A stretch of DNA of 64,000 nucleotides from Paenibacillus xerothermodurans (GTDB lineage: Bacteria; Bacillota; Bacilli; Paenibacillales; NBRC-103111): contig NZ_NHRJ02000002.1 in NCBI RefSeq assembly GCF_002220865.2, forward strand, positions 577,892 to 641,891, read 5' to 3'. Made by a program: the position numbers and the translations under genes. Below the pieces are notes generated by a model. The model saw only the letters and a program-made list of their open reading frames with translations, had not been told where the DNA came from and searched no databases. The first letter of the stretch is position 1; each line of letters starts with the position of its first letter. Below are positions 1 to 8,305 of the stretch, piece after piece.

Positions 1-9
1 CCCCTCCTC
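1..9 (-). promoter_or_regulatory. Ribosome binding site of a gene starting beyond the left edge
   Basis: Read on the minus strand, the window ends in GAGGAGGGG, a near-ideal Shine-Dalgarno sequence. No start codon follows inside the window, so a minus-strand gene probably begins just to the left. It would lie downstream of ald in the same direction. This is inferred from the motif only. Confidence 0.4.
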
Positions 10-102
10 ATATCAAGTCGCACCACAATGGCATGGCCTCCTTCTTCGGAGCTGACATGCCTCCTAATAGTTAGACTATGACTGTCAGACGGGCTTTATG
101 TG

Positions 103-1245
103 TCAATCTTCGGCAGTGGGCTGCAGAGCTTCTATGGCTGTATAAGGCAGACCGACCGCGGCCGCTACCGCCGGATGGGTAACATGACCTTGATAGGTAT
201 TCACGCCGAGCCGCAGCTCCGGGCTGCCAGCCAACGCGGAAACTATACCCCTGTCCGCCAGCTGAGCAGCATAATCCAAGGTCGCGTTAGTTAGCGCCAG
301 AGTGGAAGTCCGCGGCACAGCTCCAGGCATATTCGCCACGGCATAATGCATTACGCCATGCTTCTCATAGACCGGGTCGCTGTGCGTAGTCACCCTGTCA
401 ACTGTCGCTATGGAGCCGCCCTGGTCTACAGCCACGTCGATAATCACCGCGCCGTTCTTCATTTGCTTCACCATTTCCTCGGTGACGAGCTTCGGCGCTC
501 TGGCACCGGGTATAAGCACCGCCCCGATGAGTAAATCAGCCTTCTGCACAGCGCTGGCGATGTTGTATGGATTAGCCATCAGCGTTCTGACACGACCGTG
601 AAACAAATCGTCCAAGTAACGCAGACGTTCTGCGCTGCGATCGATAATAACGACGTTCGCACCAAGTCCGAGCGCCATTTTAGCCGCGTTCGTGCCGACC
701 GTACCCCCTCCGACAATGATTACATCCGCCGGAGGCACGCCGGGCACACCTCCCAATAGAATGCCCCTGCCGCCATAAAAGCGCTCGAGAAAGTGCGCCC
801 CGACCTGGACGGACATCCTGCCCGCCACCTCGCTCATCGGAGTCAGCAGCGGGAGGCTGCCGCCCGGCAGCTGTATCGTTTCATAGGCGATGCCCGTCAC
901 TTTGCTTTTTACCAATGCCTCGACGAGGCTTGGCTCCGCCGCCAGGTGCAGGTACGTGAACAAGATGAGGTCTTCCCGAAACAAAACATATTCCGCGGGA
1001 AGCGGCTCCTTCACCTTCATCACAATATCCGCTTGTGACCATACATCCGCCGCCCGTTCAACCACAACAGCACCCTCGTTGGCGTAGTCGCCGTCGGCGA
1101 AACCACTGCCCTCGCCGGCTCCGCTCTGTACCAGAACTTGATGCCCACGCTGGTGCAGCAGGCCGGCGCCGCCGGGTGTTAATGCGACACGCAGTTCGCT
1201 CTCTTTGATTTCTTTCGGGATACCGATCGTGCACACTTTGACCAT
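103..1245 (-). CDS. ald: Alanine dehydrogenase
   Basis: NAD-dependent L-alanine dehydrogenase, interconverting L-alanine and pyruvate plus ammonia; in spore formers it supports alanine catabolism and sporulation. The N-terminus [20 protein letters not shown] and the later Rossmann motif [20 protein letters not shown] are typical of the AlaDH/PNT family. Length from the chosen start is 380 aa, close to the usual about 375. The ATG at 1245 was chosen because AAAGGGG lies about nine bases upstream; the same frame stays open to 1290 but those codons have no ribosome site. It is divergent from lepB. Catalytic and cofactor motifs look intact. Confidence 0.96.
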   Translation of the reverse strand: MVKVCTIGIPKEIKESELRVALTPGGAGLLHQRGHQVLVQSGAGEGSGFADGDYANEGAVVVERAADVWSQADIVMKVKEPLPAEYVLFREDLILFTYLHLAAEPSLVEALVKSKVTGIAYETIQLPGGSLPLLTPMSEVAGRMSVQVGAHFLERFYGGRGILLGGVPGVPPADVIIVGGGTVGTNAAKMALGLGANVVIIDRSAERLRYLDDLFHGRVRTLMANPYNIASAVQKADLLIGAVLIPGARAPKLVTEEMVKQMKNGAVIIDVAVDQGGSIATVDRVTTHSDPVYEKHGVMHYAVANMPGAVPRTSTLALTNATLDYAAQLADRGIVSALAGSPELRLGVNTYQGHVTHPAVAAAVGLPYTAIEALQPTAED

Positions 1246-1276
1246 GCCATTCGCCCCTTTCATCGCCTTGCAACCT

Positions 1277-1306
1277 TTGAAAAGACGCAAGCCGCCGTGC
1301 TATACT
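1277..1306 (+). promoter_or_regulatory. Putative sigma-A promoter of lepB
   Basis: TTGAAA and TATACT are separated by 18 bases and lie 31 bases upstream of the lepB start codon. The match to the sigma-A consensus is good, but it was judged by eye only. Confidence 0.6.
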
Positions 1307-1337
1307 TTATGGGGAATCTTGCCGGGAGGGGACTGCA

Positions 1338-1886
1338 ATGAACAAAATTATAAGTGAAATCCGCAGTTGGGCCGGCTCCATTGGCATCGCGTTCCTCTGC
1401 ACATTATTAATCGGCATTTTCATTATTCAACCAACCAATGTGCTGGGACACTCGATGGATCCCACGCTGCATAGTGAACAGCGGATTTTTGTTTCGAAAA
1501 TTTCGCACACTTTTCAGCAAGAGCCGAATTATGGGGATATCGTCGTCATTGACAGCCGTGTGGCACGCGACCGCAGCGTCGTGGACGATGTGCTGGAACA
1601 CCCGTTGATAGCGCTGCTCCGAGGCGAGGCGGATCATCATTTTTACATCAAGCGTGTGATCGGCAAGCCCGGCGATGTCCTCGAGTTCAAAGACCACCGG
1701 GTGTATCGCAACGGTGAACCGGTGGACGAACCTTACTTGAAAGAGCGGATGAATTACACGTCGACGGAAAAAATCGTAGTGCCGGAAAAACATCTTTTTG
1801 TTATGGGAGATAACCGGAATAACAGCAAGGACAGCCGCAACATTGGTACCATTCCGCTGGAACACGTGCTAGGCGTCAAAATCTGA
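1338..1886 (+). CDS. lepB: Signal peptidase I
   Basis: Type I signal peptidase that cleaves signal peptides from exported proteins at the outer face of the membrane. A short cytoplasmic N-terminus is followed by one membrane anchor (about residues 14-31). The catalytic Ser is S39 in GHSMDPTLH, the catalytic Lys K105 in YIKRVIGKPGD, and the conserved GDNRNNSKDSR box is near residue 157. About 20 extra residues lie between the substrate-binding strands and the Lys, a region that is variable in the family. At 182 aa it has the usual Gram-positive length. The start has GGGAGGGG about six bases upstream. A hairpin terminator follows directly. Confidence 0.96.
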   Translation: MNKIISEIRSWAGSIGIAFLCTLLIGIFIIQPTNVLGHSMDPTLHSEQRIFVSKISHTFQQEPNYGDIVVIDSRVARDRSVVDDVLEHPLIALLRGEADHHFYIKRVIGKPGDVLEFKDHRVYRNGEPVDEPYLKERMNYTSTEKIVVPEKHLFVMGDNRNNSKDSRNIGTIPLEHVLGVKI

Positions 1887-1899
1887 TCAATCAGATCAT

Positions 1900-1925
1900 G
1901 CAGTGCCCCTTCGGGGGCACTTTCT
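1900..1925 (+). terminator. Hairpin terminator after lepB
   Basis: AGTGCCCC, loop TTCG, GGGGCACT, followed by TTTCT. A perfect 8-bp stem with a stable UUCG-type tetraloop lies 15 bases after the lepB stop. The T-tract is short, so termination may be incomplete. Confidence 0.65.
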
Positions 1926-1956
1926 GCATTGTGCGGGATTTGCATGAAAAAGAGAC

Positions 1957-1988
1957 AAAAAAACCCTCACTTCGCGGAAGTGAAGGTT
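1957..1988 (-). terminator. Rho-independent terminator of fur
   Basis: On the minus strand CCTTCACTTC, short loop, GAAGTGAGG runs into seven Ts. It lies about 16 bases after the fur stop, giving that transcript a strong terminator. Confidence 0.85.
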
Positions 1989-2003
1989 TGGTTCCATTTG
2001 TTA

Positions 2004-2450
2004 TTATTTGCTTTTGCCGCTGCACCGATGGCAGATCCCTTGGAAATCTAATCTATGATCCAATACGTGAAAGCCATATTCTTTGCCCAATCGCTCTTCG
2101 AGCGGCAGCAGCCAGTCTTCCATAATTTCGTCCACTGCGCCGCATTGCACACATATCAAATGATGATGATGATGATGATTGCTGTCGTTGCGCAAATCAT
2201 ACCGTGCTACGCCGTCGCCGAAATTCATTTTCTCAAGGACATGAAGCTCGGTCAGCAGCTCGAGTGTTCTGTATACAGTAGCTAAACCGATTTCCGGCGC
2301 TTTATCCTTCACAAGCATAAACACGTCTTCCGCACTGAGATGATCTTCCTCGTTCTCCAACAGGACCCGTACGGTCGCTTCCCGCTGAGGAGTAAGTTTA
2401 TACCCCTGAGATTGCAATTGCTGTTTTATTTTTTCGATGCGAGATTCCAT
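2004..2450 (-). CDS. fur: Ferric uptake regulator, Fur family
   Basis: Iron-responsive (or related metal-responsive) DNA-binding repressor. The N-terminal winged helix contains LTPQREATVRVLLENEEDHLSAEDVF and IGLATVYRTLELL. The dimerization domain has the metal-binding NHHHHHHLICVQCG segment and a second CxxC pair near the end (CHRC), forming the structural zinc site. Position next to spoIIM matches the Bacillus order and the poly-His segment favours Fur over PerR or Zur, though that is not decisive. The ATG at 2450 has GGGGGAGG upstream, giving 148 aa; longer upstream extensions in frame lack a ribosome site. Codons for the His run form an ATG repeat on the opposite strand. Confidence 0.92.
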   Translation of the reverse strand: MESRIEKIKQQLQSQGYKLTPQREATVRVLLENEEDHLSAEDVFMLVKDKAPEIGLATVYRTLELLTELHVLEKMNFGDGVARYDLRNDSNHHHHHHLICVQCGAVDEIMEDWLLPLEERLGKEYGFHVLDHRLDFQGICHRCSGKSK

Positions 2451-2608
2451 GTTCCTCCCCCTACGGGTTTTGCGATAACAATACAAAACCTTCTGCGTAA
2501 GCCTGTCGCCCAGTTCCATAACCCGACAGGAATGCATCTGCTGGGCTTTAACTAACATTATAGGTGGAGGCCAACCGTAAAGTCAAACGTTCGGATGATC
2601 ACTGTGCA

Positions 2609-3250
2609 CTAAGACGCTATGGTGATCAGCATCGGAGTCACCCATTTCATCATCACCGGAGACACATACGCTTCGAACAGTGCCACGCCCGCCAGCAATA
2701 TGCCGGACACCAGGACGGTCCCGCAATAGCGCATGAAAGGCTCATAAAATGTACCTTTGCGGGCCATAAAACGATGCTTGACCAAATGTATGGAGAACGC
2801 TATCGCTGTCACACTGCAGATAAGCAGCGCAGGGATGATGATCAGATTTTGCGGCGCTACGGAAACGAGAGCGAAGTACAATCCCGGCCATGAGAATTGG
2901 CCGACTAAATAACCGACACTAAACCCTATCAATGCTCCTTTGAGAAAATCCAGAATAAGGATCAGCGGCAGCCCAATCACGGACATACCGAGCACCCATA
3001 TGATCAATATCCATTTTATGTGCAGCGCGAACGACTGTTGGAAAGAAGACTTCACATCGGTGAATACGCCTTGTTCTACAGAGGAAAAGAAGTTGCTCAG
3101 GTAACGCAGGATCTCCTGTTTTTGTTCCGGTGAAAGCGCGCCCACCATGACTGCCCCGAAGACAACGCCCGTGATGAAAATAACCCCTACGAAAATGTAC
3201 AACGACAAATGCTCCTTCATATACAGCTGCAGCGAACGGTTCCTTTTCAT
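2609..3250 (-). CDS. spoIIM: Stage II sporulation protein M
   Basis: Membrane component of the SpoIID-SpoIIM-SpoIIP complex that remodels septal peptidoglycan and drives engulfment. The protein has five or so hydrophobic segments, beginning with YIFVGVIFITGVVFGAVMVGAL, then an amphipathic stretch with the conserved LSNFF region. Length is 213 aa from the ATG at 3250, which has GGGAGG about eight bases upstream; B. subtilis SpoIIM is similar in size. It lies downstream of the endonuclease Q-like gene, and upstream of fur, in the same order as in B. subtilis. No promoter was assigned; sigma-E control is expected from the family. Confidence 0.95.
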   Translation of the reverse strand: MKRNRSLQLYMKEHLSLYIFVGVIFITGVVFGAVMVGALSPEQKQEILRYLSNFFSSVEQGVFTDVKSSFQQSFALHIKWILIIWVLGMSVIGLPLILILDFLKGALIGFSVGYLVGQFSWPGLYFALVSVAPQNLIIIPALLICSVTAIAFSIHLVKHRFMARKGTFYEPFMRYCGTVLVSGILLAGVALFEAYVSPVMMKWVTPMLITIAS

Positions 3251-3316
3251 GTGGCTGCCTCCCTTGGACGATTGGTACAAGCATATGACAAATCCAAGGA
3301 AAATATGACCAGCTCC

Positions 3317-4504
3317 TCACTTTCCCGTCACCTTGCCATAATGACCGCCGCCGCCGGATTGCAGTGTTAATAAGCCGCTTCGCGCTAGAACGATATAATC
3401 CGCAATTTCTGCTCCGGCTGTTTCCGCCAGTTCAGCTCGACTAGCCTTGTGCAGGAGATTCATTTCCGTGCCGAATCGCTCCAGCAGTGCGTTCAGCTTT
3501 TTAGGTCCCAGTCCAGGAATGTATTGCAGGGGTACCTGATAATAGTATGGAGGACGGTGAGCAGGTACACATGGCTGTCCCTTCGGGCGATCGCCAATGG
3601 CTATAATGCGGTCCACCACGCCGCGAACAATACGTTGACTGCCGCAGTAAAGGCACAGCTCCACGGCAGTATCCTCTTCATCCAAAATAGAGCTGCAGTG
3701 CGAGCAATAAGTCCGATGGTATTTGCCCAGCCGCGGATTCAAGCCATAGTTGGCGGCCACAGCTCTGCCTTCCCGATTGCTCAGTGCCTTGCGCAGCTCC
3801 TCGAAGGTGGGCTCCGCCAGTTGAAGGACATTATATTCCCGGCCGATTTTGGCTAAGGAATGGGCGTCCGAGTTAGTAAGGATAGGGAAGCAATCCAATT
3901 CAGAAATGTAGCCTGCCATCTCGGTATCCGCGCTTAAGCCAAGCTCTACGCCGGCAATATGCTCCAGATCAAGCAGATGCTCCATCCGGGTTGACCCGCT
4001 GCCGTAGACGCTTTTATGAGGGGTGAAAGCGTGTGCTGGAACCAACAGACCGCCACGTCCGACCACCTCTGCTTGCAGTACTCTGGCTGGCACGTAAATG
4101 CGCTGCGAGCTCAAGTTCACATTTTTCATATGCTTGCTGAGCCACTCGGTGAAGTCCTGCATCACATCGAGCGTCGGTAAATAAGCTAGCAGATGCGCTG
4201 GTCCCATGCCCGGATCGCGCACCTCAATCTCACATCCGAGAATCACCGTCGTACGATGATAACGGATGCCCCCGCCGGCCAGCTCCTCCATTTCACCCTT
4301 GTCCAAATAGTGCATCATTTCGCGCTGCACGGCCGGTGACTGGCAGTCAACAATGCCCACCATCTCCATGCCCTTGCGTTCCGAGGCTTCATGCGCAATG
4401 TTATAAAACGTTAAATCTTTGGAACTGCTGATTTTTACAGCCTGTCCTTCTTCGGTGCGTCCAATGTGTATGTGCAGGTCGGCGTAAAAACGGTTCAGTT
4501 CCAC
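3317..4504 (-). CDS. Endonuclease Q-like PHP-domain protein
   Basis: Member of the PHP family of which endonuclease Q is the studied representative (archaea and some Bacillus); that enzyme nicks DNA 5' to deaminated bases such as uracil and hypoxanthine. Visible parts: N-terminal PHP metal site DLHIHIG with later NSDAHS, a four-Cys zinc ribbon (CSHC about residues 269-272, CLYC about 289-292), and a C-terminal helix-hairpin-helix YIPGLGPKKLNALLERFG. Length 395 aa is typical. Start is GTG with GGGGAGG nine bases upstream, three bases after the nudF stop, so the two are translationally close. Activity on deaminated DNA is inferred from family. Confidence 0.85.
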   Translation of the reverse strand: MELNRFYADLHIHIGRTEEGQAVKISSSKDLTFYNIAHEASERKGMEMVGIVDCQSPAVQREMMHYLDKGEMEELAGGGIRYHRTTVILGCEIEVRDPGMGPAHLLAYLPTLDVMQDFTEWLSKHMKNVNLSSQRIYVPARVLQAEVVGRGGLLVPAHAFTPHKSVYGSGSTRMEHLLDLEHIAGVELGLSADTEMAGYISELDCFPILTNSDAHSLAKIGREYNVLQLAEPTFEELRKALSNREGRAVAANYGLNPRLGKYHRTYCSHCSSILDEEDTAVELCLYCGSQRIVRGVVDRIIAIGDRPKGQPCVPAHRPPYYYQVPLQYIPGLGPKKLNALLERFGTEMNLLHKASRAELAETAGAEIADYIVLARSGLLTLQSGGGGHYGKVTGK

Positions 4505-4507
4505 GAA

Positions 4508-5068
4508 TTAGAACCTCCCCGTGAGCTTGTACAGCTGCCAAGCATAAACCGCGGCCACTGTTTTCGCATCGCTGATACGTTGTTCCCGGATGTACTGCTG
4601 AGCTTGTTCCAGCGTAATCGCTTCGCATTCCAGAAACTCATCCTCATCCAGATGGATGTTACCTTCCACGAGATGTTCCGCAACATATAGATGCAAAATC
4701 TCGTCGGAGAAGCCCGGCGAAGTGTAGAACGAGCTGAGATGCTTCAGATTGGCGCAGCGGTAACCGGTTTCTTCTTCCAACTCGCGTTTTGCAGCCTCCG
4801 CCGGATCTTCCCCCGGCTCCAGTTTCCCCGCAGGGATTTCAATCTGACTTCGTTCCAGCGGCTTACGGTACTGCTCCACTACCAGCATACGGTCGTCCAG
4901 CAGCGCCAGCACCGCAACAGCGCCGGGATGTCTTACGATCTCTCGGGTTGACATCGCCCCGTTCGGCAGCTGCACGGTATCAACATGAACGGAAATGACG
5001 CGCCCTTCAAATATCGGCTGAGAAGAGATGGTAATCTCTTCAAATTTTTTATCTATAGGTGTTGACAA
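4508..5068 (-). CDS. nudF: ADP-ribose pyrophosphatase, NUDIX family
   Basis: Hydrolyses ADP-ribose to AMP and ribose 5-phosphate. The NUDIX box is complete: G at the start of GKLEPGEDPAEAAKRELEEE, with the REL-EE core and following TGY. Upstream, EQYRKPLERSQIEIPAG is characteristic of the NudF/YqkG group. Length is 186 aa. The start is a TTG with GGAGG about seven bases upstream. It heads the minus-strand run nudF-endoQ-spoIIM-fur, and mciZ is divergent from it, as in B. subtilis. Confidence 0.93.
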   Translation of the reverse strand: MSTPIDKKFEEITISSQPIFEGRVISVHVDTVQLPNGAMSTREIVRHPGAVAVLALLDDRMLVVEQYRKPLERSQIEIPAGKLEPGEDPAEAAKRELEEETGYRCANLKHLSSFYTSPGFSDEILHLYVAEHLVEGNIHLDEDEFLECEAITLEQAQQYIREQRISDAKTVAAVYAWQLYKLTGRF

Positions 5069-5235
5069 TTTATTGCCTCCTATGCATGTAAAATAGAAAA
5101 AAGTGGGTAAAAGCTAGTAACATCCGCTTAATTATACCATATAACGCTATGTTTATAGATTTCTTAGCATATCTCGTCCAGCCATTGAATAAGGTATATC
5201 AACGATCTTATCATGATGAAACGAGGCGATATTCT

Positions 5236-5403
5236 ATGAAAACATATGTTAGCGACAACCAAATTCGCTTGGTGGGCCGTGTGTGGGAGATTAGGCGGTA
5301 TTTAACGCTGGCTCGGCAGCGGGCACATACAGATATGAAATTACAAGAGTATTTGACCGAATTGACCGGTTACAGTGCTCAAAGCGGACTAACGCAGCGT
5401 TAG
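5236..5403 (+). CDS. mciZ: MciZ-like Z-ring inhibitor
   Basis: Small protein of 55 aa. The segment IRLVGRVWEIRRYLTLARQ matches the core of MciZ (in B. subtilis VVLVGKAWEIRAKLKEYG), the mother-cell inhibitor that caps FtsZ filaments during sporulation. Position next to nudF also matches B. subtilis. The ATG at 5236 was chosen because GAGGCGA lies upstream and the homology begins there; the frame is open from 5149 without a clear ribosome site. It has about 15 residues after the core that B. subtilis MciZ (40 aa) lacks. No sigma-E promoter could be assigned by eye. Naming rests on motif and synteny. Confidence 0.8.
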   Translation: MKTYVSDNQIRLVGRVWEIRRYLTLARQRAHTDMKLQEYLTELTGYSAQSGLTQR

Positions 5404-5487
5404 GCCACCGCATACCTTCGGTCAGTGTGTGAGGTCCAGATTACGAGGCGAGGTAGGCTCATGCCTCCTTTCATTGTACCATTTTAA

Positions 5488-6891
5488 TTATTCCGGAGCC
5501 AACTTCCAGGCGAGCGCTGCCGCGGCCTCGATTGCCGCAAAAAACACAGGGTCCTGCTCAAGAGGCCTCCCCATGGAACTGATCGCGTACGGATAAGCGC
5601 TCAAAATGTAACCGGTCTCGTCAATGGAGCTTGTTCGCATCCATTGGATTTTATGGCGTTCGCCCAGTCCCGCCAACGCCAGCTGCTGCTGCAGATGCTG
5701 CATGTGCTGCTCGGCTATTACTTGTGGCAGCGCTATCAGCATACCATCGCGGGCTATATCTCGGAGGACTGTGATGGTATGATGGCTGATGCCGTAATGC
5801 CGCTCCCGGGGGTCGGCAAAGCTCAGGCGGGGTATGATAACAGGCTGCCCTTGGAGCTGCGCCACGGCGTTGAGAATTTCCCCCACTTCCGCCCCGCTGA
5901 AGCCGAGCCGTGTGGAAGTACCCACACTGCCCGGACCCATGGCCACGATAGCTATGTCGGCTTGCAGCACGTGCTTAGCCGCGAGCAAAGCGGTAAACTT
6001 GTTTACGGTTTCAACATCACCGCCGTAGGCGTGGCCGTAGGTGACCGTTCCCGTCAGCCAGCCAAGCTTCTTCAACGCCGCGGCATGCCTGCTGTGTGCG
6101 ATGGGAAGTGCCCCGCCGTCCGACATGATGTACGCGATACGGCACTGCCTGCCGTGTTTTTGTGCCAGTTGGCGGAGGAAGCATACCGCGGCGGGAAGCA
6201 TGCTGTGAAGTTCGCCTACCAGCACCGGCATTCCTTCCAACGTCTGCGGGTCGGCGCGGAACAGGCCGTGATACGGGCTCGCGGGCTCCTCGGCAGCCAG
6301 CACCGCCCGCTGCAGGGAGGTATACCGCAGCTTCATGATATGCCCCTGATTCGTGAAGTAATCCCGCCTCGCGTGACGCCTCTGTGCGCCTCGGTCATCT
6401 ATAGCACTGTTGGCAAAGCGGTCTGAGACCGCGCTGTTATCAGCCGCGCCAGATCCGGCAGCAGCTGTACCACAGGCGGCCGTACTCCCTGGCAGCTGAC
6501 GGGCTATGCGTTTTGCGGCACCCGAGGGCTTGGGCGGATAGGCTGTCTGACTGCCGGTGCGGCGGAGACGTATCCCTGCCGCGCCATGCGGCACGGCCCC
6601 GGTGCCGACAGCCTCCACACGAGGAGCAAAGATATCTGCCGCAGCGTGAGGGTTGCCGGTGCGCGGCAGGATTGCGTGCACGAAATGAATTCCGCCCGTG
6701 CCGAGACCCAGGGAGACGGCTGTCGTGTTGAGCAGCACTCGATCACCCGACACAAGCCGAGGAAGCACATCTGTATAATGTGCGGCTGTCGCGTGTGTAC
6801 CGTCGTCCAGCACAACTTCCGCTTCCTGCATGGCGACGCCCTCACATTCATCGCTGGCATTGCGAACCGTTCCGAGCTTCCACTCGAGCAA
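5488..6891 (-). CDS. DUF3866 family protein with long internal insertion
   Basis: Function unknown. The N-terminal 76 residues (with RVLLNTTAVSLGLGTGGIHFVHAI) and the region from about residue 183 (GHIMKLRYTSLQRAV) to the end match the DUF3866 pattern of an N-terminal barrel-like part followed by a large alpha/beta domain. Between them, residues about 77-181 are Ala/Gly/Arg-rich, of low complexity, and unlike the rest. The product is 467 aa, about 100 aa longer than I expect for the family. Start is TTG with GAGGTG seven bases upstream. It stands alone between mciZ and the M20 peptidase terminator. Confidence 0.8.
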   Translation of the reverse strand: MLEWKLGTVRNASDECEGVAMQEAEVVLDDGTHATAAHYTDVLPRLVSGDRVLLNTTAVSLGLGTGGIHFVHAILPRTGNPHAAADIFAPRVEAVGTGAVPHGAAGIRLRRTGSQTAYPPKPSGAAKRIARQLPGSTAACGTAAAGSGAADNSAVSDRFANSAIDDRGAQRRHARRDYFTNQGHIMKLRYTSLQRAVLAAEEPASPYHGLFRADPQTLEGMPVLVGELHSMLPAAVCFLRQLAQKHGRQCRIAYIMSDGGALPIAHSRHAAALKKLGWLTGTVTYGHAYGGDVETVNKFTALLAAKHVLQADIAIVAMGPGSVGTSTRLGFSGAEVGEILNAVAQLQGQPVIIPRLSFADPRERHYGISHHTITVLRDIARDGMLIALPQVIAEQHMQHLQQQLALAGLGERHKIQWMRTSSIDETGYILSAYPYAISSMGRPLEQDPVFFAAIEAAAALAWKLAPE

Positions 6892-6952
6892 CGCATATCA
6901 CCTCTTTGAGTTCGCCATTTCCATACCTTTTAGATATATGCGCCGCACAAAT

Positions 6953-6981
6953 AAAAAATCGCCACACAATCTGTGACGATT
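6953..6981 (-). terminator. Terminator of the M20 peptidase gene
   Basis: On the minus strand AATCGTCACA, five-base loop, TGTGGCGATT, then TTTTT. The stem has one mismatch. It starts about nine bases after the peptidase stop. Confidence 0.8.
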
Positions 6982-6989
6982 CCCAATTT

Positions 6990-8129
6990 TCATTGAGACT
7001 GGTTTGCCGCTTCCTGCACGATCCGCACCACAACTTCCGAGACCTTCACCAAATCCTTGATGGCAATCTGTTCCTTCGTCGTATGGATGTGCTCATATCC
7101 CACAGCCAGATTTACTGTCGGTACACCCAGACCGTTAAATACATTGGCATCGCTGCCGCCGCCTGAGTGAAACGTGCGCGGCGTGCAGCCTGCTTTTTTC
7201 AGTGCATCCATTGCGAGCTGCACGACCGGTGCCGTGTCATCAAACATGTAGGCAGGATAAATTATTTCGCTCTGGAAATCGACGGTAGCTCCCATCGCAG
7301 CAGCTGCGTCCTCACACGCTTTTCGCATCGCATCGACCTGCGCGTCCAGCTTCTGCTGTACGATACTGCGCGCTTCGGCTTCCAGCTCGACATGGTCGAC
7401 GACAATGTTGGTCGCGCCGCTCACACCGCCCACAAATCGGCCGATATTGGCTGTCGTTTCGTTATCTATACGGCCGAGCGACATCTTGGATATCGCCTTG
7501 CTGGCTACGGTGATGGCGCTGACGCCTTTCTCAGGATTTACGCCGGCATGCGCCGAGCGGCCTGTGAATGTGATGCCAATCTTTGCCTGAGTAGGGGCAG
7601 CCACCGCGATGTCACCGATGTCACCGTTGGAATCAAGCGCATAACCGTAGTCCGCCTGCAGCCACTTGGCGTCCATCGCGCGAGATCCCTTCAGGCCTGC
7701 CTCTTCCCCCACGGTGATAACAAATTGGATCAAGCCATGCTCAATGTTCTGCTCTTTCAGCACCCGTATCGCTTCAAACATGGCTGCCAAACCGGCCTTA
7801 TCATCACTGCCCAAGATCGTTGTGCCATCGCTGCGAATGACCTTGTCATCACCGATCTGCGGCTTGATGCCCTTTCCCGGCGTGACAGTGTCCATGTGGG
7901 AGGTGAAAAACAGCCTCGGGACCTGCCGGTCTGTCGTGGCCGCCAAGGTGCAAATCAGATTGCCTGAGCCGTGTCCGGTCTTGGCCGCTGCGTCATCTTC
8001 TTCGACTTTCAGGCCGAGTTCGGTAAACTTCTGCTTCAACACCCTGCTGATTTCCTGCTCATGCCCAGTTTCGCTATCCACCTGTACCAATTCGATGAAT
8101 TCCTGTACCAATCGATTTTCCTGAATCAT
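6990..8129 (-). CDS. M20 family metallopeptidase (PepT-like)
   Basis: Zinc-dependent aminopeptidase of the M20 family, closest in pattern to peptidase T and B. subtilis YqjE. Metal and catalytic residues are visible: SHMDTVTPG (about residues 77-85), the bridging Asp region LGSDDKAG, the catalytic Glu pair GEEAGLKG, and a late His in GYEHIHTT. The dimerization insert GRSAHAGVNPEKG is present. Length 379 aa is normal. The ATG has GGAGGAAAG upstream. It is monocistronic with its own terminator and is divergent from prli42. Substrate is likely small peptides but cannot be specified. Confidence 0.92.
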   Translation of the reverse strand: MIQENRLVQEFIELVQVDSETGHEQEISRVLKQKFTELGLKVEEDDAAAKTGHGSGNLICTLAATTDRQVPRLFFTSHMDTVTPGKGIKPQIGDDKVIRSDGTTILGSDDKAGLAAMFEAIRVLKEQNIEHGLIQFVITVGEEAGLKGSRAMDAKWLQADYGYALDSNGDIGDIAVAAPTQAKIGITFTGRSAHAGVNPEKGVSAITVASKAISKMSLGRIDNETTANIGRFVGGVSGATNIVVDHVELEAEARSIVQQKLDAQVDAMRKACEDAAAAMGATVDFQSEIIYPAYMFDDTAPVVQLAMDALKKAGCTPRTFHSGGGSDANVFNGLGVPTVNLAVGYEHIHTTKEQIAIKDLVKVSEVVVRIVQEAANQSQ

Positions 8130-8201
8130 CTCTTTCCTCCAATGCTCGCTTTAAGTTAATATATTACTAAAAGTAACTGAAATGAAGAGGAGTTGAATTC
8201 G

Positions 8202-8297
8202 GTGCGAAACAAGCTGTTGTTTAAAATTATTATCTACATCATGATCGCTTCCATGCTGCTGAGCTCAGTATTATTTACCGTAAATCTATTCGTGTAG
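8202..8297 (+). CDS. prli42: Prli42-like stressosome-associated miniprotein
   Basis: A 31-codon gene, GTG start with GAGGAG nine bases upstream. The product VRNKLLFKIIIYIMIASMLL (first 20 residues) continues SSVLFTVNLFV: a basic N-terminus, one membrane helix and no more. Length and pattern match Prli42, the 31-aa membrane miniprotein that anchors the stressosome in Listeria and is conserved across Firmicutes. It runs divergently from the M20 peptidase and ends eight bases from the convergent bkdB stop. Membrane topology is clear; stressosome binding is inferred from family. Confidence 0.82.
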   Translation: MRNKLLFKIIIYIMIASMLLSSVLFTVNLFV

Positions 8298-8305
8298 ACG
8301 CGTGA

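Noticed and set aside
8-58. A 16-codon minus-strand frame (MSAPKKEAMPLWCDLI) after ald
   Set aside because: AGGAGG lies only one base before its ATG, too close for efficient initiation; it could be a leader peptide but support is too thin.
2155-2180. ATG triplet repeat on the plus strand as a microsatellite
   Set aside because: It is the complement of the conserved His codons of fur and is explained by the protein.
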